Below, one piece after another: positions 36,101 through 45,105 of a stretch of 64,000 bases of DNA. Source of the DNA: G963556115 sp963675945 (GTDB taxonomy: Bacteria; Planctomycetota; SZUA-567). Each line of letters starts with the position of its first letter. The first letter of the stretch is position 1. The position numbers and the translations under genes are program-made. The notes under the pieces are model-generated. The model had not been told where the DNA came from and searched no databases. It saw only the letters and a list, made by a program, of their open reading frames with translations. The stretch lies in contig OY780932.1 in NCBI GenBank assembly GCA_963675945.1, positions 2,232,001 through 2,296,000 of the forward strand, given 5' to 3'.

Positions 36101-37876
36101 ATGATAAATATGCAGATTTCATCCTTATTAAAAGGATATACTGAGGGAAGAATAAGTGTCTCTGAAGTAATAGATTATGCTCTTGAGAGGATGGAAGACC
36201 AACCAGACGAAGTTTGGATTAGTAAACTTTCCCGCGCAGAGATTGACAAATATATAAAAAGGATTGAAGGCGGTTCTCCCGAGACTCTTCCTCTTTATGG
36301 GATCCCATTTGTAATAAAAGATAATATAGATCTCTCAGGTGTTGCGACTACTGCAGGATGTCCTGACTACTCGTACATGCCTGAAAAATCTGCATTTGTT
36401 GTTGAACAACTAATCAGTGCTGGTGCAATACCTCTGGCAAAAACCAATTTAGATCAGTTTGCGACAGGACTTGTTGGGACTAGATCTCCATATGGTGCTT
36501 GTCCAAATAGTTTCAACTCTGAGTATATTTCTGGAGGGTCTAGCAGTGGCTCGGCGGTTGCTGTTGCCTCTGGGTGTTGTAGCTTTGCTCTAGGTACTGA
36601 TACAGCTGGATCAGGGCGCGTGCCAGCATCTTTCAATAACTTGATCGGTCTCAAACCGTCAAAAGGATTACTTAGCTGTTCTGGGGTAGTACCTGCATGT
36701 AAGAGTCTTGACTGCGTCTCTATATTTGCTCTAGATAGTAATGATGCTGCTGTTGTACTGAAGGTGGCTAGTAAGTATGACCGTGGGGATTGTTATGCTA
36801 GGGAACTCGGTGATGTATGTACAATACCAGAGGAGTGGAACTTTGGTGTGCCTCGTATGGAACAGCTTAAGTTCTTTGATGATGATGAGTATGAAGAGGC
36901 ATTTAGAGATAGTATAGATTTAGCAAAACAATGTGGTGGTCGGATGGTAGAAATAGATTTTCAACCATTTATTGATGCTGCTAATTTACTATATTCAGGA
37001 CCGTGGGTCAATGAAAGGTACGTGGCTGTTGGAGAGTTTATCAAGAATCACAAGGAAAGCGTATTAGATACGACTGCTTTCATAATTGAGTCTGGTCTGA
37101 ATATTACAGCACCCGAAGTATTTGAGGCTATGTATAAGATGCAGGGGTACAAAAATGCTGCTGATGAAATAATGTGTAGTATTGATTGCTTGTTGACTCC
37201 TACGTCAGGTACATGCTATAAAATTTCCGAAGTAAATGAAAATCCTATTGAGTTTAATACTAATCTTGGGTTCTATACAAACTACATGAATCTCTTTGAT
37301 TATGCAGCTGTTGCGGTGCCTACTGCAATAACCACAAGAGTGCCATTTGGTGTGACCCTTGTGTCATTTGCTGGGCATGATAGAAAGTTGCTCAAAATTG
37401 CTGATATACTACATCATGCATCCGGGATGACATTGGGTGTTAGTAAGTTTACTCCAAGTAATTATTTTCCTGCTGATAACGAAGCTACAGTTGACCTGGC
37501 TGTATGTGGGGCGCATTTGAATGGGTATCCTTTAAATTCACAATTGATTGAGCTTGGAGCAAATTTTGTGGGTGCAGCAAGAAGTGCGAGCGAGTATAGA
37601 ATGTTTGCATTTGAGGATGGCGGTATCGCCAAGCCAGGTCTTATACATGATGCAAAGAAAGGTGCTTCAATATATTTAGAAATTTTTAGACTCTCTATAG
37701 AATCATTTGGTAAGTTTGTAAATATGATCCCCGCACCTCTAGGTATTGGTAAGATACTTTTAGATAATGGAGATCGTGTGGCTGGGTTTATTGCTGAGGC
37801 AGAGGTGGCAAGTATTGGTAATGAGATTACAGATATTGGAGACTGGCGAAGTTATGTAGAAGATGTCTCAAATTAG
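36101..37876 (+). CDS. atzF: Allophanate hydrolase
   Basis: 591 residues. The N-terminal amidase-signature domain has the catalytic Lys in VIKDNIDLSG, the cis-Ser in GGSSSGSAVAVASG and the nucleophile Ser in TAGSGRVPASF. The C-terminal domain from about residue 465 (VDLAVCGAHLNGYPLNSQLI ... AAPLGIGKILLDNG-like region) is the AtzF-type second domain that completes conversion of the intermediate to ammonia and CO2. It follows the carboxylase after 14 bases with AGAAGG as ribosome site and ends the operon. It finishes the route to ammonia. Confidence 0.93.
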   Translation: MINMQISSLLKGYTEGRISVSEVIDYALERMEDQPDEVWISKLSRAEIDKYIKRIEGGSPETLPLYGIPFVIKDNIDLSGVATTAGCPDYSYMPEKSAFVVEQLISAGAIPLAKTNLDQFATGLVGTRSPYGACPNSFNSEYISGGSSSGSAVAVASGCCSFALGTDTAGSGRVPASFNNLIGLKPSKGLLSCSGVVPACKSLDCVSIFALDSNDAAVVLKVASKYDRGDCYARELGDVCTIPEEWNFGVPRMEQLKFFDDDEYEEAFRDSIDLAKQCGGRMVEIDFQPFIDAANLLYSGPWVNERYVAVGEFIKNHKESVLDTTAFIIESGLNITAPEVFEAMYKMQGYKNAADEIMCSIDCLLTPTSGTCYKISEVNENPIEFNTNLGFYTNYMNLFDYAAVAVPTAITTRVPFGVTLVSFAGHDRKLLKIADILHHASGMTLGVSKFTPSNYFPADNEATVDLAVCGAHLNGYPLNSQLIELGANFVGAARSASEYRMFAFEDGGIAKPGLIHDAKKGASIYLEIFRLSIESFGKFVNMIPAPLGIGKILLDNGDRVAGFIAEAEVASIGNEITDIGDWRSYVEDVSN

Positions 37877-37911
37877 CTGTTATGCGTAGAAGTGTTTTTA
37901 TAGTGTATAGT

Positions 37912-37927
37912 TGTGTGATTCATAGAC
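37912..37927. repeat. 16-base fragment of the IS481-type end
   Basis: TGTGTGATTCATAGAC is identical to the first 16 bases of the IS481-type element at 63665 and of the solo end at 25740. It lies between the allophanate hydrolase and tRNA-Gln genes. It may be a deletion scar. Confidence 0.55.
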
Positions 37928-37959
37928 TAGACGCGCCCCCCTGGAAGTGCTTGATATAA

Positions 37960-37994
37960 AAGAAAAAACGCACTGGCATGAACCAGTGCGTTTT
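37960..37994 (-). terminator. Terminator of tRNA-Gln, possibly bidirectional
   Basis: AACGCACTGG pairs with CCAGTGCGTT around a 6-base loop. On the minus strand it is followed by T6-C-T4, a strong terminator 8 bases after the tRNA 3' end. On the plus strand only T4 follows, so it could weakly end the nitrogen operon too. Confidence 0.88.
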
Positions 37995-38001
37995 AAACAT
38001 T

Positions 38002-38075
38002 TGGTTGCCCCTCAGGGATTCGAACCCCGACTAAAGGAACCAGAATCCTCTGTCCTGCCGTTAGACTAAGGGGCA
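38002..38075 (-). tRNA. tRNA-Gln (anticodon CTG)
   Basis: 74 bases including an encoded CCA. The acceptor arms TGCCCCT/AGGGGCA pair; the anticodon arm is GAGGA-TTCTGGT-TCCTT with anticodon CTG; the T arm is CGGGG-TTCGAAT-CCCTG. It has its own promoter upstream and terminator downstream. Confidence 0.93.
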
Positions 38076-38094
38076 ATATTTTAAATGTTTCACT

Positions 38095-38123
38095 ATAGTA
38101 CTGATAAGGTGCTGGTCTGTCAA
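38095..38123 (-). promoter_or_regulatory. Promoter of tRNA-Gln
   Basis: Minus strand TTGACA (38123-38118), 17-base spacer and TACTAT (38100-38095), placing transcription start about 12 bases before the tRNA 5' end. Confidence 0.8.
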
Positions 38124-38474
38124 TATGTTACTAATAGAATTTTAACAGTTTTTCAGAAATTTCCGCTGAGGGTGGGATGGGCAGGCTTATTCGGGATAGA
38201 CAGCCGTGTAAGCCTGGTTTGCGGCCAGGTATTAGGCGGTTTTGCGGCAGTTACACGGAGTGGGAAGGTGGAATATAGAGAGGGCTTATTTGTCGGAAGG
38301 CGGCGGCTGGGGTGGTTTATGTGGCTTCTAGAGGGTAGGGCTGGGGCTTGGATTGTCATATTGTACCGATGTTGTAGTTTAAGCGTGGTGTGACTGGGCG
38401 GGATAGGGCGGCAGGTCTATGGAGAACTGTCTGTTTGAGGGGGGAGGTTGGATTGGATGTGTTTGTTTGGGTAG

Positions 38475-38510
38475 AACTCCAGCCGACAGCTTGCGCTGTC
38501 GGCTGGAGTT
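38475..38510 (-). terminator. Perfect 16-bp hairpin downstream of htrA
   Basis: AACTCCAGCCGACAGC and its exact reverse complement are separated by TTGC. It lies 30 bases after the htrA stop. No T-run follows on either strand, so it may act as an mRNA 3' stabiliser or a Rho-assisted terminator. A look-alike hairpin follows gltX at 56002. The stretch from 38124 to 38474 holds no gene I can support. Confidence 0.65.
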
Positions 38511-38539
38511 AGATTACAGCTTGAAAAGTCGGCAGTAAC

Positions 38540-40108
38540 TTACGGCTTGGCTTTCTCTTTACTATCTGCTTTGGCCTGTTCCTTGGCGTCGGCTTTCTTC
38601 AGTACTTCGGCTTCTTCCTCGCTATTGGTCTTGAGGGTGAGTACCCCCGGATTCTTGCCGATGAAGAATTGCAGCAGCACCGGCTTGTCGTATGCGAGAT
38701 CCTTGTCGATACTCTTGAAGTCGGTGATATTCTCGACTACGTTCTGGTTCACCAGCTTGATGAGGATACCGGCGGCTAGACCCTTGTCGAAGGCTTCACT
38801 GCCGAAGGCGACCTTGCGGATCAGCACACCGTTCATGCCTTTGTACGCTTCCTGCTCCTCAGGAGTAGCCTGGCTAAGAGGAACAACAGTAAGACCGAGC
38901 TTATAACTGGTATATTCAGAGGCGGTGGGGGATTTGGCTTTCTGCACCTCCTCTTCCTCCGGCATACCCATCTTCTTCGGCTGCTTGGCGATGGTGATCT
39001 TGAGGTTCTTCTTGGCGCCGCCACGGAGGACGGTAATATCGACAGTCGTGCCGACCTTGGTGTGGGCTACCAGGTTCTGTAGCTGCTGGGCTGATTTGAG
39101 TGGGGTGCTGTTGTAATCGAGCATGATATCACCCATCTGCATGCCGCCGTTGTAGGCTGGGGTGCCGGGGTAGGGCTGCATTACCAGTACGCCGGAATCG
39201 ACACCTGATATAGCCTCACCCATCTCGGGTGTGAAGTCGCGGATGGCGACACCGAGGTAACCACGGGTTACACTACCGGTATCTTCTAGCTCGGTAATGA
39301 TCTCTTTGGCCATATTGATCGGAATGGAGAAGCCGACCCCGTCTGAGCCGCCGGAAGCTGAGGAGATGGCTGAGTTGATGCCGATGACCTCGCCGTCAAG
39401 GTTGAAGAGTGGCCCCCCGGAGTTACCCATATTGATGGTGGCGTCGGTCTGGAAGAAGTCCTTGTAGACGATCTCGCTCAGCTTGCCGCCGAGCTGGCTG
39501 CGGTTGGTGGCGGAGATAATACCGGCGGTTACACTCTGTTCCAGGCCGAAAGGGGCTCCGATAGCGATAACGATATTTCCTACCCGCATCTTGGCTGAGT
39601 CGCCAAGGGTGGCGAACTTGAACTCCTGATTATCCGGATTGCTGATCTTGACTATAGCCAGGTCGGTCTTGGGGTCGGCTCCGACAAGCTCTCCTTTGAG
39701 TTTGGTGCCGTCTTCAAGCACGACCTCAATCTCCGTAGCGTCATCAATGACGTGATTATTGGTAATGATTGTACCCTTGGCATCAATGATTACCCCGCTG
39801 CCCATACCTTCGGCCTTCTGGGAGTGGGGGGCGGAGTCATCTCCGCGGAACTGTTTGAAGAACTCCTTGAGTTGGTCGGGAGCGTTGGGCGGTAGCTGAG
39901 GCATACTCTCTTCAAGATTTATCTCCTTAACTGTACGCAAGGCGACTACTGTGGGCTTACTGGCGGCAGCAATCTCGGCGTAAGCATTGGATAAGGCCTT
40001 GGCTACCTTGATATTCTCGCTCTCCTGGGCATATAGCGGTGAACTAAGTAAAGCTACAAGTACAGCAAGCAGCGGTAGATACAGGTGTTTAATACTCCGG
40101 TTAAGCAT
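38540..40108 (-). CDS. htrA: Periplasmic serine protease DegP/HtrA
   Basis: 522 residues from the ATG at 40108, which has AAGGAGAG upstream; the frame extends further to 40177 without a ribosome site. The signal peptide is LNRSIKHLYLPLLAVLVALL...YA|QES. The trypsin-like domain shows the triad His in TNNHVIDD, Asp in KTDLAIVKI and Ser in GNSGGPLFN. Two PDZ domains follow (GYLGVAIRDFTPEM...; a second near LGLTVVPLSQATPEEQ). The C-terminus is a Lys/Ala/Glu-rich tail. It degrades or refolds damaged envelope proteins. Monocistronic. Confidence 0.94.
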   Translation of the reverse strand: MLNRSIKHLYLPLLAVLVALLSSPLYAQESENIKVAKALSNAYAEIAAASKPTVVALRTVKEINLEESMPQLPPNAPDQLKEFFKQFRGDDSAPHSQKAEGMGSGVIIDAKGTIITNNHVIDDATEIEVVLEDGTKLKGELVGADPKTDLAIVKISNPDNQEFKFATLGDSAKMRVGNIVIAIGAPFGLEQSVTAGIISATNRSQLGGKLSEIVYKDFFQTDATINMGNSGGPLFNLDGEVIGINSAISSASGGSDGVGFSIPINMAKEIITELEDTGSVTRGYLGVAIRDFTPEMGEAISGVDSGVLVMQPYPGTPAYNGGMQMGDIMLDYNSTPLKSAQQLQNLVAHTKVGTTVDITVLRGGAKKNLKITIAKQPKKMGMPEEEEVQKAKSPTASEYTSYKLGLTVVPLSQATPEEQEAYKGMNGVLIRKVAFGSEAFDKGLAAGILIKLVNQNVVENITDFKSIDKDLAYDKPVLLQFFIGKNPGVLTLKTNSEEEAEVLKKADAKEQAKADSKEKAKP

Positions 40109-40381
40109 AGATTCTCTCCTTGATAAGTATTCGCCGGTTGAAGCGTTTTTTTTTATTGAATTACAGTATATTATCAATCATTGACTATCATATACTATTA
40201 ATCTTATCTCATTAGTAATTTTATGTCAAATAATTTATCATTTCCTTTTGTCTATTATCGGTTGTTTAGTAAATATTGTTAGTGGCGCTTCTGTGACGCT
40301 CGAGCGTTTCTTCTTTTCTTATTCTTCTGTCATGCGCGCAGTGGCGCTGAAGCGCTTCTATAGATACTCAGTTTGGACGAC

Positions 40382-40423
40382 AGAAAATAAAGAGAGCCTG
40401 GGGCAGTAGCTGCACCCAGGCTC
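40382..40423 (-). terminator. Terminator after the sugar-binding-protein gene
   Basis: On the minus strand GAGCCTGGG...CCCAGGCTC forms a long stem with an inner GCAG-CTA-CTGC, followed by TCTTTATTTTC. It lies 36 bases after the stop of the gene at 40459. Confidence 0.82.
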
Positions 40424-40458
40424 CTTTTGGTTTGGTGTATTGTGGAATACCTCTGAAA

Positions 40459-41547
40459 TCAGTCGTAGAGCAGACCCTTGATGTCAGCGTTGTCCATGTT
40501 GTCCTTGTTGTAGAACTTAGCACCGGTATCAACATCTGCTACAGACTCGCCCTTATGAGCCTTGTAAGCCAGTTCAACAGCCTTGTAACCGATCTGGAAT
40601 GGATCCTGAGTGATAGAACCGAGGAAGTAACCTTCACGTACGGCATTCTTCTGACCGGCACCAGCGTCAAAACCGATAACAACCAGATCCTTGTAGTCAT
40701 AACCGAGATCTTCACCATCGTTGGTAGCGGCAAGCAGACCCTTTACTGTAGCTTCGTTTGAGCAGAAGATACCGAGGATGTTGTCTGATTCAACCTTGTT
40801 GAGCTCAGCAGAAGCTGTAGCAGTAGAGTCTGTAGCTGAAGCAGAAGCAGGAACTACCATGTCGATAATAACCTTCTTGCCGCTCTGTGGGTTCTTTGGA
40901 TCAACGTAAGCTGGGTTACCTTCAACCTTGATGTCAGCAGCAGTCAATGGAGTCTCGTTGACGATGAGGTCGATCATAGTGTCTCTGAAGCCCTTACCGC
41001 GGCTGAGGAGAGACTCACCTGAAGCGTCCTGGTTCATAACGACGATTGTAACCGGTTTGTCATCGGTAGCGGCGGCAATCTTGTCCTTGATCTGGTTGAA
41101 CATCATCTTGGCACCGAGACCGGCTGCGTTGAAGTTGTTGGTTGAAGCATTGGCGTAGATAGAACCCTTTGGAGCATTTGGCACACCTGAGTCGAAACCG
41201 ATTACTGGAATCTTGTCGTCCAGGCACTGTTGGAGCTGGTCGATAACTGCTGTAGTGTCCAGTGCGGCAAGAGCGATAGCTACAGGACTCTTGGCCATGG
41301 CGTTGTTGAGCATCTCAACCTGGATCTGAACGTCACTCTCAGATGGAGGTCCTTCGAAGGTGATCTCTGCACCGTAATCTTTTGCCGCCTTCTGGGCACC
41401 AAGCTTTACCTGCTGCCAGAAGTCGTGCTGCTCACCCTTGGATACGACAGCGATATATGGCTCATCCGCTGATAGATCTGGGGTTACAGCAAAGGTTAGT
41501 GCTAGCACTGCGCCCAATACAATTGAAAGACTTTTTCTTAGATTCAT
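40459..41547 (-). CDS. Sugar ABC transporter substrate-binding protein (CUT2, RbsB-like), transporter A
   Basis: 362 residues from the ATG at 41547 (AGGGAAG upstream; an in-frame ATG at 41568 has none). The signal peptide is NLRKSLSIVLGAVLALTFAV...SA|DEP. It is a periplasmic-binding-protein fold of the ribose/galactose class: IAVVSKGEQHDFWQQVKLGA, then QQCLDDKIPVIGFDSGVPNA and VVIGFDAGAGQKNAVREG. It binds a monosaccharide-like ligand for transporter A. It is last in its operon, 153 bases after the permease, with a terminator behind it; the gap may allow a separate expression level. Confidence 0.93.
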   Translation of the reverse strand: MNLRKSLSIVLGAVLALTFAVTPDLSADEPYIAVVSKGEQHDFWQQVKLGAQKAAKDYGAEITFEGPPSESDVQIQVEMLNNAMAKSPVAIALAALDTTAVIDQLQQCLDDKIPVIGFDSGVPNAPKGSIYANASTNNFNAAGLGAKMMFNQIKDKIAAATDDKPVTIVVMNQDASGESLLSRGKGFRDTMIDLIVNETPLTAADIKVEGNPAYVDPKNPQSGKKVIIDMVVPASASATDSTATASAELNKVESDNILGIFCSNEATVKGLLAATNDGEDLGYDYKDLVVIGFDAGAGQKNAVREGYFLGSITQDPFQIGYKAVELAYKAHKGESVADVDTGAKFYNKDNMDNADIKGLLYD

Positions 41548-41700
41548 AATTTGCTTCCCTATTATCAAATGATACGAAACTTACCCTGCCCAAACGGGCC
41601 ACACAAACATTTTAATATTGTATTATTATAATTAGTATAATTTCCCCTTACTAATTTGAATAACATTTAACTACGGTTGCGCTTTGGTTAGATTGCAGAC

Positions 41701-42927
41701 TTAGTCTTCATCTTTCCGGTGTTCCTGTTCAAACTGGCGCTGTGATTCCAATTCACGGGCTCTGGCTTCAGCTTTGTCGCGCTTCTCTTGCTCCTTGAGT
41801 TCGGCGTAGGCTTTGTTCAGTTCGGCCTTGAGTCTGGCGATCTCCTCGGCTGGGGCACCCTCGGCTTTGCGCTTCAAGATACGCTGGCTCTCTCTGAGCT
41901 TGAACTCTGCGGCTTTACCCAGTACTCGGACAGTAGAGGCTCTCTTGTTTCTGTAGACATCAAGGAGTACGGCAAGGATTACAACCACACCGGTGAAGAA
42001 TGTCTGCCAGTGTGACTGTAGATCCATAAGCGGCAGCCCCGTACGCAGTACACTCATGATATACACACCGATCATGGTACCGAAGATTGTACCGGAACCA
42101 CCGGCGAGTGAAGTACCACCGATAACCGCACCGGCAATGGCGTAGAGTTCGAAACCTGCACCCTGAGCCGGCATGACTGTTGTGTACACCGCAGCGAAAG
42201 CAATTCCACCGATACCTGCACTGAAACCACTGATAACATAGGCCATCATCTCCCATTTCTTGACATTGATACCGGAGAGGCGGGCTGCTTCCTTGTTACT
42301 ACCGATAGCGAAGATATACCGCCCGAGCTTGGTCTTGGTAAGGACAATATAGGCTATTATCGCCATACCGAAGAGAATGATCGCGCCCGTAGGTATCGGC
42401 GTTCTATCTTCCGATATAAATTTGAATAAGTCCTTGAACCAGCCGTCAGGTGAGGAACGGGTGGGGAAGGTGGCACTACGTACGTTAGAGACGATGGAAC
42501 CGACACCCAGCGATATCATCATGGTACCCATGGTGGCAATGAATGGCGGCAGCGAGAGGCGGGAGATCAAGATACCATTGAAGAGCCCGAAGATTGTCGC
42601 TACAACTATAATTAGCAGCAGCGCCGCCCAGATCGGCCAGTCCCAGGTCTTATAGGCCGTACCTCCGGTTATCGCGGCACACATCATTACCGTACCGACC
42701 GAGAGGTCGATACCCCCGGTGATGATTACAAAGGTCATGCCGATAGCCATAAAGCCAATGTAATATGATGAATCAAGAATATTTACAAGTGTTCTGTAGC
42801 TTCTGAAATTATTACCAAAAATTGAAAAGAAGACTATAATCAGAACCAGGGCGGCAGGAGCTAAGAATTTCTGCCAGTCAATACTGCCCTGCGATATGTC
42901 GAAATTTACGTCACTGTTTGCGCTCAT
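41701..42927 (-). CDS. Sugar ABC transporter permease (RbsC-like) with coiled-coil tail, transporter A
   Basis: 408 residues, about 80 longer than RbsC. The membrane core is typical (IGMTFVIITGGIDLSVGTVM; RLSGINVKKWEMMAYVISGF; AIAGAVIGGTSLAGGSGTIF). From about residue 330 a cytoplasmic tail begins that is very rich in Lys, Glu, Ala and Arg (LRESQRILKRKAEGAPAEEI, then ARLKAELNKAYAELKEQEKR) and should form a coiled coil. Such a tail is not part of normal RbsC. The start overlaps the end of the ATPase gene by four bases. Confidence 0.92.
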   Translation of the reverse strand: MSANSDVNFDISQGSIDWQKFLAPAALVLIIVFFSIFGNNFRSYRTLVNILDSSYYIGFMAIGMTFVIITGGIDLSVGTVMMCAAITGGTAYKTWDWPIWAALLLIIVVATIFGLFNGILISRLSLPPFIATMGTMMISLGVGSIVSNVRSATFPTRSSPDGWFKDLFKFISEDRTPIPTGAIILFGMAIIAYIVLTKTKLGRYIFAIGSNKEAARLSGINVKKWEMMAYVISGFSAGIGGIAFAAVYTTVMPAQGAGFELYAIAGAVIGGTSLAGGSGTIFGTMIGVYIMSVLRTGLPLMDLQSHWQTFFTGVVVILAVLLDVYRNKRASTVRVLGKAAEFKLRESQRILKRKAEGAPAEEIARLKAELNKAYAELKEQEKRDKAEARARELESQRQFEQEHRKDED

Positions 42928-44429
42928 TTATTTCCCCTTAATGTAGCTAGGTGCATAATCTTTTCCTGACTAGCATCCTCGATGTTCAATTCTCCAGTTA
43001 TACGACCTTCACACATTACTACGATCCGGTCACTCATACGTAGAACCTCCGGTAATTCAGAGGAAATCATAATAATTGATTTGCCCTCTTTTACTAGCTC
43101 ATTCATCAAGTGATAAATCTCACTCTTGGCACCGACATCGATACCCCGGGTAGGTTCGTCAAAGATAAGGATGTCACTGTTTCGGATCAGCCATTTGGCG
43201 ATGACCACCTTCTGCTGATTGCCTCCGGAGAGGTTCTTGATCAACTGATTGATGGAGGGGGTCTTGGTGTTCAGTTTTTCGACATACTCCTGTGCCACTT
43301 TGCGCGCCTTAGCGTAATTGACAAATATTGATTTTTCGAATTTTTCGTAGGCGGTCATTATCGAGTTGTCAAGCACACTGAGGTTGATCGCCAGACCGTA
43401 GCGCTTTCTGTCCTCGGAGAGGTAGCCGATGCCGCATTTTATAGCGTCCATCGGGGTGAGGATCTCGACCGGCTTGCCGTTGATCCTGATGCTGCCGCGT
43501 TCATGCGGATCTGCCCCGAATATAGCACGTGCGGTCTCGGTACGGCCGGCTCCCATAAGCCCGGCAAAACCGAGGATCTCACTACGTTTGAGTTTGAAGC
43601 TGACGTCTTTGACCATCTTGCCCGCTGAGAGGTTCTCAACTTCCATGACAATCTCGGCATCCGGCTGGACATGTGACACGGTCTTGGGCTCTTCATAGAT
43701 TACCCTTCCGACCATCATGTGGATGATGTCTTCTTTGGTAAGATCCTTGGTCTCGCCATTACCGGCGTTGGCGCCGTCACGCATGACGGTGATGCGGTCG
43801 GTAATCTCACCGATCTCATCCATACGGTGGGAGATGTATACCATGGCAACGCCTTTTGACGCAAGATCGCGCATGATGGTGAAGAGCTCGTTGATCTCCT
43901 TGTCGGTCAGGGCGGCGGTCGGTTCGTCAAGGATGAGAATCTTCAGGTTGTGTGATACCGCCTTGGCGATCTCAACCATCTGCTGCTTACCAACGGTGAG
44001 ATTGGCGAGCTTCTCCTTCGGATTGATATCCATGTTCAGATGTTTGAAGAGGTCTGCAGCGCGCTGATTCTGCGCTTTGTCGTCGAGGAGAATACCATTT
44101 GCCGCCATTGATTCCCGACCAATATAGATGTTCTGAGCGACCGTGAGGTGCTCCATCATATTGAGTTCCTGGTGGATGATACCGACACCCCAACGCAGCG
44201 CATCTTTGGGGTTGGTTGGATTGAAAAGTCTGCCATCAATCAACATCTCGCCCGAGTCTTTTTCATGGATACCAGTAAGAATCTTCATCAAGGTTGACTT
44301 ACCTGCACCGTTCTCACCGACTAAGGCGTGTACCTCGCCTTCGCGTAGTTCGAAATTGACCTCTTTGAGTGCATGCACTCCGGCAAAACGTTTGTCAATG
44401 CTTTTCATAGAAAGGATTGTTTTATTCAT
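42924..44429 (-). CDS. Sugar ABC transporter ATPase, double cassette (RbsA/MglA-like), transporter A
   Basis: 501 residues with two ATPase halves. N half: Walker A GENGAGKST, LTVGKQQMVEIAKAV in place of the signature, Walker B LILDEPTAAL. C half: a degenerate Walker A region (GLMGAGRTETARAIF), signature LSGGNQQKVVIAKWL and Walker B ILIFDEPTRGIDVG. The degenerate second Walker A is normal for this family. First gene of transporter A; the ribosome site is weak. Confidence 0.94.
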   Translation of the reverse strand: MNKTILSMKSIDKRFAGVHALKEVNFELREGEVHALVGENGAGKSTLMKILTGIHEKDSGEMLIDGRLFNPTNPKDALRWGVGIIHQELNMMEHLTVAQNIYIGRESMAANGILLDDKAQNQRAADLFKHLNMDINPKEKLANLTVGKQQMVEIAKAVSHNLKILILDEPTAALTDKEINELFTIMRDLASKGVAMVYISHRMDEIGEITDRITVMRDGANAGNGETKDLTKEDIIHMMVGRVIYEEPKTVSHVQPDAEIVMEVENLSAGKMVKDVSFKLKRSEILGFAGLMGAGRTETARAIFGADPHERGSIRINGKPVEILTPMDAIKCGIGYLSEDRKRYGLAINLSVLDNSIMTAYEKFEKSIFVNYAKARKVAQEYVEKLNTKTPSINQLIKNLSGGNQQKVVIAKWLIRNSDILIFDEPTRGIDVGAKSEIYHLMNELVKEGKSIIMISSELPEVLRMSDRIVVMCEGRITGELNIEDASQEKIMHLATLRGNK

Positions 44430-45105
44430 AATACTTTTCTATCTGCCTAGCAATAAAAACAAAAATAACCAAATAAACATGTTGTTAAATATATAATAAG
44501 CACACAAGGAAGTGCTGCTTGTTCAATACTACCAGCCATGAAAACGCAGTTATAATCAGTAAACAAACAATGCAAGGCGCATATAAGGATTTGTTCGAGA
44601 TACCGCCGATAAGCTGTAACTCCATGGATCCTTAATCTCTGCAGGCCTATAAAAATTCTCTAGCTTGATGCTTGTGGTTGACGCGTGTATTTTGACTAAT
44701 TTTCGGCGAAGAACGTAGATATCGCTCAATTGCGCAAAATTAACTTGTTGCTGAAATGAAGTAATTATAACTTTACTATACTTCATAATCCTGCATTAGG
44801 CTATAGATAAAAACTGCAAATTTATGGATTAAAACGATATTATTTTATTTTGCAGTCTGATTATTTAGCTCTAAAATACCCATATCTCTGGCTGTATGGC
44901 CAAAGACTGTCAAACCTTAATAAAAACTATAGTGCTTGTTTGTCCTTGATAATACGTCTCTTAGCTGATCTCCTTTGTGTTTGATTTTTAAAATACTAAA
45001 AAAATTAAGCTTTGCTTGAATATTATTCCAAACGCTACTAGTAATATGCATAAAAACTGCATTTGTTATTATTCTGTAAATATTATGCAAGTGAAAATGC
45101 AACAA
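44430..45105. other. AT-rich leader of transporter A, no gene
   Basis: No gene supported. This stretch separates the two transporter operons, both transcribed leftward, so it should carry the transporter A promoter. I found no sigma54 box here, unlike upstream of transporter B. Short open stretches (44556-44786, 45016-45210) look non-coding. Confidence 0.5.

Noticed and set aside
38085..38393. 102-codon plus-strand ORF after tRNA-Gln
   Set aside because: Overlaps the tRNA promoter region, has no ribosome site, and its composition does not look coding.
44430..45105. Sigma54 promoter for transporter A
   Set aside because: Several TTGC pieces on the minus strand, but none has GG ten bases upstream.
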